A stretch of 64,000 bases of DNA from Lysinibacillus cavernae (lineage in GTDB: Bacteria > Bacillota > Bacilli > Bacillales_A > Planococcaceae). Position numbers and translations under genes: made by a program. This document shows, one piece after another, positions 19,482 to 29,793 of this stretch. The first letter of the stretch is position 1, and every line of letters starts with the position of its first letter. The stretch covers positions 434,001 to 498,000 of the forward strand of contig NZ_WMEF01000003.1 of NCBI RefSeq assembly GCF_009724685.1, in the 5' to 3' direction. The notes below the pieces were generated by a model. The model was not told the origin of the DNA. It saw only the letters and a program-made list of their open reading frames with translations, and made no database searches.

Positions 19482-20501
19482 TTATCCTTTAACTTGTTGT
19501 TGACGAATTAAGTCGATATGATCTAATGCCTTACCTGTACCAATTGCTACACAGTCTAAAGGATCTTCTGCGATAAACACTGGCATGTTTGTTTCTTGGC
19601 TAATAACTTTGTCTAAGTTCGTTAATAGTGCACCACCACCAGTTAACACGATACCGCGCTCCATTACGTCAGCAGATAATTCAGGAGGTGTTTGTTCTAA
19701 TGTTTTTCGAACGCCATCAATAATAGAGGCAACAGCTTCACGCAATGATTCAGAAATTTCCTGTGAAGAAATTTCGATTGTTTTCGGTAAACCTGTTAAC
19801 AGGTCACGTCCTCTAATATCCATCTTTTCCTCTGGACCTTCTGCCAAAGCAGTACCAATTTCCATTTTTATAGCTTCTGCTGTACGTTCACCAATTGTTA
19901 AATTATACGTTTTACGAATATACGAAATGATGGATTGATCCATAGCATCCCCACCAACACGTACAGATTCACTCGTTACAATACCACCTAAAGAAATAAC
20001 GGCAACCTCTGTTGTACCTCCACCGATATCAACAACCATTGACCCAGTAGGATCCCATACAGGAAGATTTGAACCGATTGCTGCTGCAAATGGCTCTTCG
20101 ATTGTGAAAGCCTCTTTTGCACCTGCTTGTCGTGCAGCGTCAATTACTGCACGTTGTTCTACAGAAGTAATACCATAAGGCACACAAATCATTACATTTG
20201 GTTTTTTCCAATTGCCTCCGGAGTTTTTACATGCTTCTTTTAAATAATACTCGATCATTGCTGTCGTAATATCGAAATCAGCAATAACGCCATCTTTCAT
20301 TGGACGAATTGCTACAATTGAGCCAGGTGTACGACCAATCATATTTTTCGCATCATTACCAACTGCAACGATATCCCCTGTTTTTGTATTCTTTGCTACT
20401 ACTGAGGGCTCACGTAATACGATACCCTTTCCTTTAATAAACACTAATGTATTCGCTGTGCCGAGGTCAATCCCGACATCTTTGCTTCCTAGTCCAAACA
20501 A
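19482..20501 (-). CDS. mreB: Rod shape-determining actin homologue MreB
   Basis: 339 aa. Actin-like ATPase forming membrane filaments that guide lateral cell wall synthesis. The phosphate-1 loop GIDLGTANT lies at residues 8-16, the phosphate-2 loop DIGGGTTEV near 160 and the adenosine motif [11 protein letters not shown] near 285. The longest frame would add 38 unrelated residues. The TTG at 20501, 7-8 nt after AAAGGGAG, gives [14 protein letters not shown], matching B. subtilis MreB (337 aa). First gene of mreBCD-minCD. Confidence 0.96.
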   Translation of the reverse strand: MFGLGSKDVGIDLGTANTLVFIKGKGIVLREPSVVAKNTKTGDIVAVGNDAKNMIGRTPGSIVAIRPMKDGVIADFDITTAMIEYYLKEACKNSGGNWKKPNVMICVPYGITSVEQRAVIDAARQAGAKEAFTIEEPFAAAIGSNLPVWDPTGSMVVDIGGGTTEVAVISLGGIVTSESVRVGGDAMDQSIISYIRKTYNLTIGERTAEAIKMEIGTALAEGPEEKMDIRGRDLLTGLPKTIEISSQEISESLREAVASIIDGVRKTLEQTPPELSADVMERGIVLTGGGALLTNLDKVISQETNMPVFIAEDPLDCVAIGTGKALDHIDLIRQQQVKG

Positions 20502-20625
20502 TTTGTGTACTCCCTTTCTATTTAGCCATACTTTCGTTGACATTTGACATCCATTACCTTTGACAACAATGTTTAGGAAATTGAATTGTGCAACTCCTCT
20601 CAAAGTCCTTAACACCTGTCAAAGC

Positions 20626-20724
20626 TTTTATCTTCATCAGTTGGTGTTACACCAAGAGAAAAACTACACACTCGTTCACCTCACCATCATTTTCGATGGG
20701 AGTCTTCCCTGAATAAAGATAAAA
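20626..20724. repeat. Inverted-repeat element, copy 1
   Basis: The ends are TTTTATCTTCATCAG (20626-20640) and CTGAATAAAGATAAAA (20709-20724), an imperfect inverted repeat enclosing about 70 bases, including GGGAGTCTTCC. The same ends recur at 49505-49644. Confidence 0.65.
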
Positions 20725-20991
20725 TTCAATACCGTTCATTATAACGGAAAAACGCAAGAATTTATAGTGTCACATACTTCATCTCACAGAAAAGATACTA
20801 TTTTAATTCCCTCTTAAACTAAAAATAGTACGTATAGATTAGCATATAATTTTTATTCTCATAAGACAATGTGTATCAGGCTACCAATTTTTGTGAAGAT
20901 AATAGAGATTGTATGAATACATTAACGATTTGTAAGGAAAAAGGTTCGCCAATAAACCACAAAAAAATACAAAAATTTTATGGGGCATATT

Positions 20992-21117
20992 AATTACGCC
21001 TCGGCTTACTTGCGCCAAGATTTTTCGAGCTTGCTCGAAAAGTTCTCCACTATAGAGGCAGGAGTCTTCTGTATCTGCCCCATTCGATAAAAAAACATTT
21101 GCTGAATAAAGTTAAAA
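20992..21117. repeat. Related intergenic repeat cluster, copy 2
   Basis: Begins with AATTACGCCTCGGC, contains a TTTTTCGAGCTTGCTCGAAAA hairpin-like palindrome (about 21023-21042) and GGCAGGAGTCTTCTG, and ends with CTGAATAAAGTTAAAA at 21102-21117. These submotifs are shared with the elements at 20626-20724 and 49440-49650. Confidence 0.55.
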
Positions 21118-21140
21118 AACTCTGCACATTCCATGCAGAG

Positions 21141-21839
21141 TTAAAAATATCCTTTTTCCTTCAAACTAATATATTGATGATCACCAATAATGACATGGTC
21201 GATTAATTCAATGCCGATAATATAACCAGCTTCAACAATTCGCTTCGTTACTTCAATATCCTCTGTACTTGGGGTCGGTACCCCACTAGGATGATTATGT
21301 GCACAAATAATAGAAGCAGCAGACCGCTTGACAGCTTCTCGAAAAATTTCTCTTGGGTGCACAATCGAGGCGTTTAAACTACCGATAAAAATTGTCTGTT
21401 TATGAATAATTTGATTTTTGATGTTTAAAAAAAGAACGACAAAGTGTTCTTGGTTCAGCGAAGTCATATCAGGCATTAAATAGGTAGCTGCATCTTGCGG
21501 AGAACGTATAGTAAATTTCTCATCATTATGTTTCTGAGCCAGTCGTCTACCAAGTTCAATGGCTGCTATTATTTGGATGGCTTTCACCTCTCCTATTCCT
21601 TTAATAGCCACCATTTCCTCGATGGTTGCGTGTTTCAAATGATGTAGTCGTTCAAAAACATTTAATACTCTATTTGCAAGGACAAGTACAGATTCTTCCT
21701 TCGTGCCTGTCCTCAATAAAATGGCGAGTAGCTCTTGATTGGATAAGCTTTCCGCACCTTGCCGTAACAATCGTTCACGAGGACGATCTTCCATATTGAC
21801 GTCACGTATCATCAATGTTGGTAAAACCTCTTCAAGCAA
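21141..21839 (-). CDS. radC: DNA repair protein RadC family (JAB/MPN domain)
   Basis: 232 aa. N-terminal helix-hairpin-helix region (LLRTGTKEESVLVLANRVL ... VAIKGIGEVKAIQII in part) and a C-terminal JAMM-type metalloprotein domain with CAHNHPSGVPTPSTEDI as the metal motif. Despite the name, a repair role is not established; the JAB domain suggests a metal-dependent hydrolase. I choose the TTG at 21839, nine bases after AAGGAGT, over the TTG at 21860 that lies within maf. The 232-aa length then fits B. subtilis (231). Confidence 0.93.
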   Translation of the reverse strand: MLEEVLPTLMIRDVNMEDRPRERLLRQGAESLSNQELLAILLRTGTKEESVLVLANRVLNVFERLHHLKHATIEEMVAIKGIGEVKAIQIIAAIELGRRLAQKHNDEKFTIRSPQDAATYLMPDMTSLNQEHFVVLFLNIKNQIIHKQTIFIGSLNASIVHPREIFREAVKRSAASIICAHNHPSGVPTPSTEDIEVTKRIVEAGYIIGIELIDHVIIGDHQYISLKEKGYF

Positions 21840-21846
21840 AAAATAT

Positions 21847-22440
21847 TCACTCCTTCGCAAATTGGACTATCTGTAGGTCCACCAATTGCGAAAACAAAGC
21901 TGCAAGTGGTAGACCTACAACATTGTTATAATCTCCTTCAATTCGTTTTACTAATAGTGTACCTATTGTCTGAATGCCATAACCGCCAGCTTTATCAAAT
22001 GGATCTCCCGAACCCACATAGGCTTCGATTAGTTCCTGTGATAGATGGTGAAAAACAACTGTGGTTTCTTCCACAAAGATGGTTTCCTTTCCTTCAGAGT
22101 CGATTATAGCTACCGCTGTCATAACAACATGCTTGTTGCCTGATAAACGTGATAAGTGAGAAATAGCCTCCTCACGAGACGTCGGCTTATGTAGTAGCTC
22201 ATGATTGTAAACTACGATTGTATCAGCACCAATAATCGTGGCATTTGATGCTTTTTTGGCTACATCACGAGTCTTTAAAAGAGCTACGCCTTTTACATAA
22301 TCCTGCATTGTGTCTGCTTGTACACTAGTTTCTTCAACCTCACTTGTCATAACCTCAAACGGAAGTGCTAACATGTCAAGCAATTCCTTTCGTCTTGGTG
22401 AAGCAGAAGCAAGTATAAGTTTATAATTTGTTTTCAACAT
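21847..22440 (-). CDS. maf: Maf family nucleotide pyrophosphatase
   Basis: 197 aa. Maf/YhdE proteins hydrolyse dTTP, UTP and modified pyrimidine nucleotides, and over-production blocks septation in B. subtilis. ILASASPRRKELLDML near the N-terminus holds the catalytic Ser/Arg/Lys set, and GADTIVVY near residue 70 holds the catalytic Asp. Lies just upstream of radC, as in B. subtilis. Confidence 0.95.
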   Translation of the reverse strand: MLKTNYKLILASASPRRKELLDMLALPFEVMTSEVEETSVQADTMQDYVKGVALLKTRDVAKKASNATIIGADTIVVYNHELLHKPTSREEAISHLSRLSGNKHVVMTAVAIIDSEGKETIFVEETTVVFHHLSQELIEAYVGSGDPFDKAGGYGIQTIGTLLVKRIEGDYNNVVGLPLAALFSQLVDLQIVQFAKE

Positions 22441-22538
22441 TATCTGACCATTCCTCCCTATCTTTATGATACCGGAGAATGTACTATTTGAAAATTTTCA
22501 AAAAATCTAGATAATGATTATTTCACTATCTTTCATGC

Positions 22539-23183
22539 TTAAAATTTTACTTGAAGGCAAGTATTTTTAGATTGATAATGCGCAAAAACATGCAAACGGA
22601 TGATGTTGATATCGTTGGAAATAGTAGAGGCTGCCGTTCCAATTGATTGCCAATCCTCTGGTAGTGTTGAATCCTTTCCTTTTTCCTTAAAATTTAATTT
22701 TTTAGCATTTTTGTCTACTAAGACAGCCGGCAGTTCCGCAAGTGTGGGTTCTTTACAACTGTCGCCACTGACACTAAATGCTTTTTTAAATGTTGCAGGT
22801 TCCTGTAAAAATTCAAGCTGACTTTCTTCCGTTACCATGCTTGTCCATACATAAAATTTCCCATCGACCTGAACAATTGCGCTCTCTTTTAATGCAGGGT
22901 ATTCCGCAACAAATGAACTGGCACTCTCATAATTTGAATACACGCCTGCTTGGCTGGCAAAAAACATAGATGCATTAGATGTATTGGTTGTCTCACCGGC
23001 AGTTGGAATCGTCTCTGTTTCTGATTGATTATTTGCCACTTCACTACCATTTTTCTTTAAAGGTAGCTGTGTACTTGCTTGTAAAACGCCCAAAAAAATT
23101 CCTACACCTAATAGACCAACAAATCCACCAATAATCATCGCTCGAAATATTTGTTTTTTCATCACACGACCTACAATTTTCAT
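22539..23183 (-). CDS. SPOR-domain membrane protein, SpoIIB-like
   Basis: 214 aa. One membrane helix (residues about 16-32), a Ser/Thr/Asn-rich linker, and a SPOR-like domain (about 72-125; AGVYSNYESASSFVAEYP ... GKFYVWTSMV). SPOR domains bind denuded septal peptidoglycan. It sits between maf and folC where B. subtilis has spoIIB, which helps remodel the sporulation septum, but this protein is much shorter than the 332-aa SpoIIB and lacks its long N-terminal part. The comC gene that follows in B. subtilis is missing. Confidence 0.65.
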   Translation of the reverse strand: MKIVGRVMKKQIFRAMIIGGFVGLLGVGIFLGVLQASTQLPLKKNGSEVANNQSETETIPTAGETTNTSNASMFFASQAGVYSNYESASSFVAEYPALKESAIVQVDGKFYVWTSMVTEESQLEFLQEPATFKKAFSVSGDSCKEPTLAELPAVLVDKNAKKLNFKEKGKDSTLPEDWQSIGTAASTISNDINIIRLHVFAHYQSKNTCLQVKF

Positions 23184-23343
23184 TCATCTATCACCTCATC
23201 CTTCCACCTATCTAAATGACTAGTAACGTTTCAAACATACTATAATTCAATACGATATAAGTATATGTAGGTTACGAAGTGTAAATGCGAATTTATTGTG
23301 ATTTGATTAGTAACTAGGTGCCATAAAAAAGTGGCTTATATCT

Positions 23344-23379
23344 ATAAAAAAACTAGGGCTCCCTATCAAGAGCCCTAGT
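23344..23379 (-). terminator. Terminator after the folC pair
   Basis: Stem ACTAGGGCTC / GAGCCCTAGT with an 8-nt loop and a T run on the minus strand. The stop codon of folC2 lies in the 5' arm. Confidence 0.85.
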
Positions 23380-24634
23380 CATTTAATTGGTTTAATCTAT
23401 TACGAACAGCTGTTAATAAATATAACGAGCCTGATACAATTGTTCTTTGCTTGCTTTCTGATTGTGCCTGTAAAAATGGAGCGTAATCGAATATGACGGT
23501 TTTAGATGTTGCATTGGACAGCTCGAGCATTTTTTGAGCAGCCATTGCTCGTGGATTGTCAAAATCAACGAAATAAAAATCATCACTAACCTGCTCTAAA
23601 AGGTGAAGAATTTGCTGAACGTCCTTATCTGCTAGTATGCCGATGACACATGTTATTGGTTCGCCTGGAAACTCACACTTAATCGTATCTACTAATTTTT
23701 CTGCACTTGCTGGATTATGTGCACCATCCAAAATAACAAATGGCATTATTTCTTCAAAACGCCCTAAAATAGAGGCTTTTTTCACCGCTTGACGAATGGC
23801 TGTTTTACTCATAGGCACATCTAATACGGATGCCACTTCAAAAAATGCTGTGATGGCAAGCGCCATATTATTCGCTTGATGGGCCCCCTTCATGGAACGT
23901 GTTAACGTGGATAGTTGGAAATGTTGCGCTTCATTTGTATAGCATTCTCCTTCAGTCGTTTGCTTGACAGAAAAATGATGGTCTAATTCAAAAACAATCG
24001 CATTTTTTTGCGAAGCTTCCTCGTATACAACACGCTTCGCTTCATCTGGCAAATCTCCAATAATGACTGGGCGTTGTTGTTTAATAATGCCCGCTTTATG
24101 AGTTGCTATACTTTCAAGCGTGTCCCCTAAAAATTTTGTATGTTCTAAAGCTATACTAGGGATAATTGATACCATTGGTGTTACCACATTCGTGCTATCC
24201 AGTAATCCACCCATGCCCGCCTCAATTAGTGCAATATCTACCTTTCCATTTATAAAATGTAAAAATGTAGCTACAGTCAGTAGTTCAAAATCTGTTAGTT
24301 TGCCACTTAGTCCGGCTTCTTGCATTTGTTGAAAAACTCGATCCATTTCAGCTTCTGCAATAGGTTGACCATCTATTTGAATTTGGTCGTGCACATCGAC
24401 TATACATGGTGACATAAATTTGCCCACTCGTAATCCATGTTCTTGGGCAATAGCCTCCAGAAATGTTAAAGTTGACCCTTTCCCATTTGTGCCAGCAAAA
24501 TGTACGACATGCAGTGTTTGCTCAGGGTTACCAACTAGAGACAAAGCTTCTTTGATCGCTACTAGGCCGGGTTTAATCACATCATCACTGTCGACATGCC
24601 ATTTTTCTTTATAATGATCAAAGTTTGGAATCAT
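23375..24634 (-). CDS. folC2: Folylpolyglutamate/dihydrofolate synthase, second copy
   Basis: 419 aa Mur-ligase-family enzyme. P-loop HFAGTNGKGST near residue 42, EAGMGGLLDSTNVV (omega-loop region) near 138, the HQANNMALAI motif near 255 and DGAHNPAS near 298 are present, so the active site looks intact. FolC adds glutamate to folates and may also make dihydrofolate. Start at ATG 24634 after GGGGGAAAGATC, overlapping the upstream folC stop by 4 nt (ATGA). The symbol folC2 only marks it as the second, more divergent copy. Confidence 0.88.
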   Translation of the reverse strand: MIPNFDHYKEKWHVDSDDVIKPGLVAIKEALSLVGNPEQTLHVVHFAGTNGKGSTLTFLEAIAQEHGLRVGKFMSPCIVDVHDQIQIDGQPIAEAEMDRVFQQMQEAGLSGKLTDFELLTVATFLHFINGKVDIALIEAGMGGLLDSTNVVTPMVSIIPSIALEHTKFLGDTLESIATHKAGIIKQQRPVIIGDLPDEAKRVVYEEASQKNAIVFELDHHFSVKQTTEGECYTNEAQHFQLSTLTRSMKGAHQANNMALAITAFFEVASVLDVPMSKTAIRQAVKKASILGRFEEIMPFVILDGAHNPASAEKLVDTIKCEFPGEPITCVIGILADKDVQQILHLLEQVSDDFYFVDFDNPRAMAAQKMLELSNATSKTVIFDYAPFLQAQSESKQRTIVSGSLYLLTAVRNRLNQLND

Positions 24635-25923
24635 GATCTTTCCCCCTGTAGCCACTGCCGAACTTCTGCAATAAAGTATAAAGAGCCTGTAATCACAACA
24701 ACATCCTCTTCGTTTCTTTCATGGAGTACAGTTTGAACGGTTTCTAGCCACTCCACATGAAACGATTTATGAGCATTTGTTGATAACATCGCTAAGCTTT
24801 CTGCAAGCATTACATTTGGTAAATTTATTTGTGTAAAAGCGATTGAGGCGGCAACCTCATCCATTATTTTTATACTGTTCGCATGATCCTTATCTGCTAA
24901 TGCTGCATATATAAATCGGTACTTATTCTTGGGATATACACCTTTTAGTGTTTTGATAAGGGCGGCTGTACCTTCTGAGTTATGGGCACCATCTAGTACA
25001 ATATTAGTTGGCCATTGTTCGAAACGACCTGCCCATTGTGCACTTTGTAGACCTTGACGGATTGATTGATCAGCAATGGCAATAGCCCCTTCTTCACGTA
25101 GAGTTAGCATTCCCGTAATAGCAAGACTTGCATTATTTATTTGGTGAGTGCCTGCCATTTTTAATGGTACATCAGTCATCACGACATGTTCCATTTCATA
25201 TGTAAATTGCTGATAATCGGTACGTTGCAAAATATTGGACACAGTAAAATCTTGTCCCAAAACGAAGCACGGTGCATGTCGTTCATCAGCCATCGCTTTT
25301 ATAACAGCCAATGCTTCCTCATTACTAACTCCTACAACAACAGGTACACCTTCTTTTATTATTCCTGCTTTTTCAGAGGCAACCTTCGCGAATGTATCAC
25401 CTAAAAATGCTGTATGCTCAAGCGAAATTGTTGTAATAATGGATAGTAGTGGTGTCACGACATTTGTTGCGTCAAGACGTCCTCCAAGCCCCGTTTCGAT
25501 AAGTGCTATATCTACCCCTTGATCTGCAAAATATTGAAACATTATCAATGTGACAACTTCAAAAAAGCTTGGAAAGTCTCCATTGAATTGCTCTTCTATA
25601 ATTTTTGCTAGTTTATTGAAATAGTATAAAAATTGTTCATCAGAAATTTGTTTGCCGTTAATGGTCATACGTTCATTGACTCTCTCTAAATGAGGGGACG
25701 TAAATGACCCTACTTTGTAACCAGCATGTTGTAACATTTCCCTTAGTGCGTTCACCGTTGAGCCTTTGCCATTTGAACCAGCCACATGAATAGCGCGTAG
25801 TTTGTTGTGAGGATGATCTAAATGTGCTAGTGCTTCTCGCATGAGTACAAGTGGCGCACGTTTATGATCAACTGCTTTTAGTGTAAAGATAAAATTCGTA
25901 CATTCGTTCATTGTGTTAAACAA
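24631..25923 (-). CDS. folC: Folylpolyglutamate/dihydrofolate synthase, first copy
   Basis: 430 aa, the length of B. subtilis FolC. P-loop HVAGSNGKGST near residue 44, ETGLGGRLDATNVV near 140, HQINNASLAI near 255 and DGAHNSEGTAAL near 305. It adds glutamates to (dihydro)folate, which keeps folates in the cell. The longest frame begins with a GTG inside the ribosome site; TTG 25923, eight bases after GGGAG, is the best-spaced start. Lies between valS and the second folC, where B. subtilis has one folC. Confidence 0.92.
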   Translation of the reverse strand: MFNTMNECTNFIFTLKAVDHKRAPLVLMREALAHLDHPHNKLRAIHVAGSNGKGSTVNALREMLQHAGYKVGSFTSPHLERVNERMTINGKQISDEQFLYYFNKLAKIIEEQFNGDFPSFFEVVTLIMFQYFADQGVDIALIETGLGGRLDATNVVTPLLSIITTISLEHTAFLGDTFAKVASEKAGIIKEGVPVVVGVSNEEALAVIKAMADERHAPCFVLGQDFTVSNILQRTDYQQFTYEMEHVVMTDVPLKMAGTHQINNASLAITGMLTLREEGAIAIADQSIRQGLQSAQWAGRFEQWPTNIVLDGAHNSEGTAALIKTLKGVYPKNKYRFIYAALADKDHANSIKIMDEVAASIAFTQINLPNVMLAESLAMLSTNAHKSFHVEWLETVQTVLHERNEEDVVVITGSLYFIAEVRQWLQGERS

Positions 25924-26003
25924 AAGAAACACTCCCTCTTACTGCAATACCTCTATTTTAGTACAAGTGGGGTTTAATAACATAGCTTTCTTATAAAACA
26001 CTA

Positions 26004-26032
26004 TAAAAAAACACGCAGCTAGCAGCTCCGTG
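26004..26032 (-). terminator. Terminator after the 132-aa unknown gene
   Basis: CACG / CGTG outer arms around AGC / GCT, followed on the minus strand by seven T, 21 nt after the stop. Confidence 0.6.
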
Positions 26033-26052
26033 ATAGACCATCTATTTTTCAA

Positions 26053-26451
26053 TTAATGTACCTTGTGAGCACCTAATAAAGCACCCATATTGTCTAAAAT
26101 AATTTTTGCATCACTATTTAACAATGGGAGAACATCTGGACGTTGTACTAATTCAAAAGAGTTTTTTAACGTTCTTTTTAACATAGAAATATCGAAGTTC
26201 GAGCAATACTCGTTAATCTTATTAATCGTTAATAAATCTGTGCGTGATAATTTAGTATTATCCGTCTGCCTATGAGCATTTGCTAATACGTGCTTAATTA
26301 GTACACGACCACTTGTATTTAATAAACGATAATATCTTGCTTCCGATAATTTTAATAAATTTGTTTCTATCAAAACCCTTGCACTTACAAAATCTAAATC
26401 ATCACATGACTTGTTGACTTTCGTGACAATTGTTGCAATGTTTCCAGTCAT
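26053..26451 (-). CDS. Conserved-looking unknown protein, 132 aa
   Basis: I do not recognise this protein. It is predicted soluble and almost fully alpha-helical, with no Trp, no signal and no membrane helix. The gene looks real: ATG 26451 is seven bases after GGAGGT, and a terminator follows the stop. It lies alone between folC and valS, a place without a gene in B. subtilis. Confidence 0.6.
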   Translation of the reverse strand: MTGNIATIVTKVNKSCDDLDFVSARVLIETNLLKLSEARYYRLLNTSGRVLIKHVLANAHRQTDNTKLSRTDLLTINKINEYCSNFDISMLKRTLKNSFELVQRPDVLPLLNSDAKIILDNMGALLGAHKVH

Positions 26452-26662
26452 CCTCAACACCTCCATTGATCACATTTACTACAAAAAAAAGACCATTCAT
26501 ATAGAATAGTCATACCATTCACACAACGTTTTCGAATTTAAGGGATTTACCACACTAGGTTTTATCCCCTACTAAACCAATGATAAAACAATTCCATAAG
26601 ACTAATTATTTTAAATGTTACTATATATTTTTTCCTAATACAATACATATCTTTTGCTCCAT

Positions 26663-26701
26663 AAAAAAAGCAATGGATGACTTTATTGCCATCCATTGCT
26701 T
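26663..26701 (-). terminator. Terminator after valS
   Basis: Perfect 12-bp stem AAGCAATGGATG / CATCCATTGCTT with a 10-nt loop, followed by a T run on the minus strand. Confidence 0.88.
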
Positions 26702-26706
26702 CATTC

Positions 26707-29352
26707 TTACATATTTTTTAATTCTTCTAAACGTTTTAAAACAATCGCATGCTTACTTTCATAATCTGCTAATTTTTCACGTTCTACATTTACTAACGCT
26801 TCAGGTGCTTTCGATACGAACTTCTCATTTGATAGCTTACCTGTAACTAGCTTCACTTCTTTTGCCCATTTCTCTAACTCTTTTTCAAGTCGAGCAATTT
26901 CTTCCTCTAGGTTAATAAGTCCAACAAGAGGTAGGAAAACTTGCGCACCTGTAACAACAGCAGTCATCGATTGACCTGGAGCCTCTAAGTTCTCACCAAT
27001 TGTTAGTGTATCAGGATTACAGAATTTTTCTAAATACGCTTTATTTGCTTCGAGTACAGCCACTGTAGCAGTGTCTTTTGCTGAAATAAACAACGGTACT
27101 TTTTTGCTCATTGGTGTGTTCACTTCCGCACGAATATTACGTACTGAACGTATAATATCCATTAGGAGCTTCATATTATCCGCTTCATCAGCAAAATGAA
27201 GATCCGTGCGTACTGTTGGCCATGCAGCCACTGTAATAGATTCACCATAATGCGGTAAATGTTGCCAAATTTCTTCTGTAATGAATGGCATAAATGGATG
27301 TAATAGACGCATTGTTTGATCTAGTACGTAAGCTAAAATAGAACGAGTTGTCTTTTTAGCATCTTCATTCTCACCGTAAAGTGGTAATTTTGCCATTTCG
27401 ATATACCAAGAACAGAAATCATCCCAAATGAAATTGTATAGTTCACGACCAACTTCACCAAATTCATAACGCTCTGCAAGAGAGGTTACACGTTCAATTG
27501 TCTCATTTAAGCGTGTTAAAATCCATTTGTCAGCAACTGATTTTTCACCCGTTAAGTCGATCTCATCATATGTCATACCGTCCATATTCATAAGTGCAAA
27601 ACGTGATGCATTCCAAATTTTATTGCTAAAGTTCCAAACAGCCTCTACTTTTTCAGTTGTATAACGTAAATCTTGACCAGGTGATGAACCAGTAGCTAAG
27701 AAGTAACGTAATGAGTCTGCACCGTATTGTTCGATAACATCCATTGGATCTACACCATTGCCAAGTGATTTACTCATTTTACGCCCTTCGCCATCACGTA
27801 CTAAACCGTGAATTAACACATCTTGGAATGGGCGTTGACCTGTAAATTCAAGACCTTGGAAAATCATTCGAGACACCCAGAAGAAAATAATATCATAGCC
27901 TGTTACAAGTGTGCCTGTTGGGTAGTAACGTTTATATTCTTCATTTGCAGCATCTGGCCAACCCATTGTAGAAAACGGCCATAACGCAGAAGAGAACCAT
28001 GTATCGAGTACATCTTCATCTTGCGTCCAATTTTCCGCATCAGCCGGCGCTTCTTTACCTACGTAAATTTCGCCTGTTTCATTATGATACCAAGCAGGAA
28101 TTTGATGGCCCCACCATAACTGACGAGAGATACACCAATCACGAATATTCTCCATCCAGCGAGAATATGTGTTTTCAAAACGAGCTGGCACAAAGTTTAC
28201 TTTACCTTCTTCGTCTTTTTGTAGTTCTAGAGAAGCATCAGCAAGTGGTTGCATTTTAACGAACCATTGTGCTGAAAGATATGGCTCGACAACAGCTCCA
28301 GAGCGTTCAGAGTGCCCTACTGAATGCATATGCTCTTCAATACGAATTAACACGCCTGCTTCTTGTAAATCAGCAACAATTTGCTTGCGACATTCAAAAC
28401 GATCCATTCCCTTATATTTTCCAGCAAGATCGTTCATTGTGCCATCTTCATTCATCACTAGAATGCGCTCTAGGTTGTGACGATTTCCAACTTCAAAGTC
28501 GTTAGGATCATGGGCTGGTGTCATTTTTACAACCCCAGTACCAAATTCCATATCAACGTAGTTATCAGCTACAATTGGAATTTCGCGACCTACGATTGGT
28601 AAAATAACCGTTTTACCGATTAGATGCTTGTAACGCTCATCGTTCGGGTGAACAGCTACCCCAGAGTCACCAAGCATTGTTTCCGGACGTGTTGTAGCAA
28701 CTTCTACATATCCTGAGCCATCGGCTAATGGATATTTCATATGATAGAAGGCACCCTGCACATCTTGATAAATTACCTCAATATCAGACAATGCTGTTTT
28801 CGCTGCAGGGTCCCAGTTGATGATACGTTCACCACGGTAAATTAAGCCTTTTTCATATAATTGTACAAAAACTGTGTTAACAGCATCTGAAAGACCTTTA
28901 TCAAGTGTGAAACGCTCACGTGTATAGTCTAATCCAAGACCAAGCTTTGCCCATTGATCACGAATATGTCCAGCATATTCTTCTTTCCATTCCCACGTTT
29001 TTTCTAGGAATTTTTCACGGCCTAAATCATAACGTGTAATATTATCTTCACGCAGCTTTGCTTCTACTTTTGCTTGTGTTGCGATACCTGCATGGTCCAT
29101 ACCTGGTAACCAAAGTGCATCGTAACCTTGCATTCGTTTCATACGAATGATGATATCTTGTAATGTTGTATCCCAAGCATGACCAAGGTGTAATTTACCT
29201 GTTACGTTCGGTGGTGGAATAACGATTGAATAGGGCTTTTTCCCACTTTCAGGCTGTGCCTCGAAAAACTTCCCTTGTAACCACCATTCATAGCGACCGG
29301 CTTCAATGGACTGCGGGTCATATTTAGTTGGCATTGAAATGTTTTCTGTCAT
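26707..29352 (-). CDS. valS: Valyl-tRNA synthetase
   Basis: 881 aa, class I synthetase. HIGH-type motif [15 protein letters not shown] (residues about 48-62), editing domain (about 190-350) and the KMSKSLGN motif near residue 525; anticodon-binding domain and C-terminal coiled coil (about 815-880, rich in Glu/Lys) follow. Start ATG after AATAGGAGGAGTCAAT. A T-box leader upstream makes its expression respond to uncharged tRNA-Val. Confidence 0.98.
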   Translation of the reverse strand: MTENISMPTKYDPQSIEAGRYEWWLQGKFFEAQPESGKKPYSIVIPPPNVTGKLHLGHAWDTTLQDIIIRMKRMQGYDALWLPGMDHAGIATQAKVEAKLREDNITRYDLGREKFLEKTWEWKEEYAGHIRDQWAKLGLGLDYTRERFTLDKGLSDAVNTVFVQLYEKGLIYRGERIINWDPAAKTALSDIEVIYQDVQGAFYHMKYPLADGSGYVEVATTRPETMLGDSGVAVHPNDERYKHLIGKTVILPIVGREIPIVADNYVDMEFGTGVVKMTPAHDPNDFEVGNRHNLERILVMNEDGTMNDLAGKYKGMDRFECRKQIVADLQEAGVLIRIEEHMHSVGHSERSGAVVEPYLSAQWFVKMQPLADASLELQKDEEGKVNFVPARFENTYSRWMENIRDWCISRQLWWGHQIPAWYHNETGEIYVGKEAPADAENWTQDEDVLDTWFSSALWPFSTMGWPDAANEEYKRYYPTGTLVTGYDIIFFWVSRMIFQGLEFTGQRPFQDVLIHGLVRDGEGRKMSKSLGNGVDPMDVIEQYGADSLRYFLATGSSPGQDLRYTTEKVEAVWNFSNKIWNASRFALMNMDGMTYDEIDLTGEKSVADKWILTRLNETIERVTSLAERYEFGEVGRELYNFIWDDFCSWYIEMAKLPLYGENEDAKKTTRSILAYVLDQTMRLLHPFMPFITEEIWQHLPHYGESITVAAWPTVRTDLHFADEADNMKLLMDIIRSVRNIRAEVNTPMSKKVPLFISAKDTATVAVLEANKAYLEKFCNPDTLTIGENLEAPGQSMTAVVTGAQVFLPLVGLINLEEEIARLEKELEKWAKEVKLVTGKLSNEKFVSKAPEALVNVEREKLADYESKHAIVLKRLEELKNM

Positions 29353-29410
29353 ATTGACTCCTCCTATTGTTTGAAGACTGTTGGTAAAAAATGCTGTTCA
29401 TTTTTTTGCC

Positions 29411-29699
29411 CAATAAAAAAACTCCTCTCGTCTAAAAGGACGAAGGAGTTTTAGTTCGCGGTACCACCTTTAATTCCAGCAGCGGTTAAGATAAATGTTT
29501 AATTGTACATTTTCTCAGCCTTACCTACTGGCTCTCAATTCGGTAACGGTGTTTAACCGGCTTTAACTACTATTAGTTCACTAAAGCTGCTCAAGGGCTA
29601 CCTTCAATTACGTACAAATAGAAACTTCTCAGCTACCGTTTCCTCTCTGAAAATGTAGACATAACTTACTCTTCCCTATCAAAGCATCTGTATTTGATT
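29411..29699 (-). promoter_or_regulatory. T-box riboswitch of valS
   Basis: The minus strand carries the T-box sequence AAGGTGGTACCGCG (29470-29457), followed by a strong terminator with arms AAAACTCCTTCGTCC and GACGAGAGGAGTTTT and a T run (29452-29416). Upstream lie the stem I elements: AGAGTAAG, AGAGAGG and a GAAGGTAGCCC stretch. GTA at 29601-29599, one base after GAA, is the likely specifier and codes Val, matching the gene. Exact stem I pairing is my inference. Confidence 0.9.
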
Positions 29700-29705
29700 T
29701 TCCTT

Positions 29706-29735
29706 ATTGTACCGCAAAATACTGTAATTTTTCAA
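29706..29735 (-). promoter_or_regulatory. Promoter of the valS T-box transcript
   Basis: -35 TTGAAA (29735-29730), 18-nt spacer, -10 TACAAT (29711-29706). Transcription would start near 29699, just before the T-box leader. Confidence 0.6.
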
Positions 29736-29793
29736 GTGATTTAGTCATCTTTTAGTAAGAGTAAAGTAAATAGAAAAGGAAGTGACAATTCAA

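Larger units (their letters stand above)
20502..21140. other. Long intergenic region upstream of mreB
   Basis: About 639 bases without a credible gene. It holds an inverted-repeat element at 20626-20724, a related repeat cluster at 20992-21117, and AT-rich sequence where the mreB promoter should lie. I could not fix the promoter. Confidence 0.6.
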
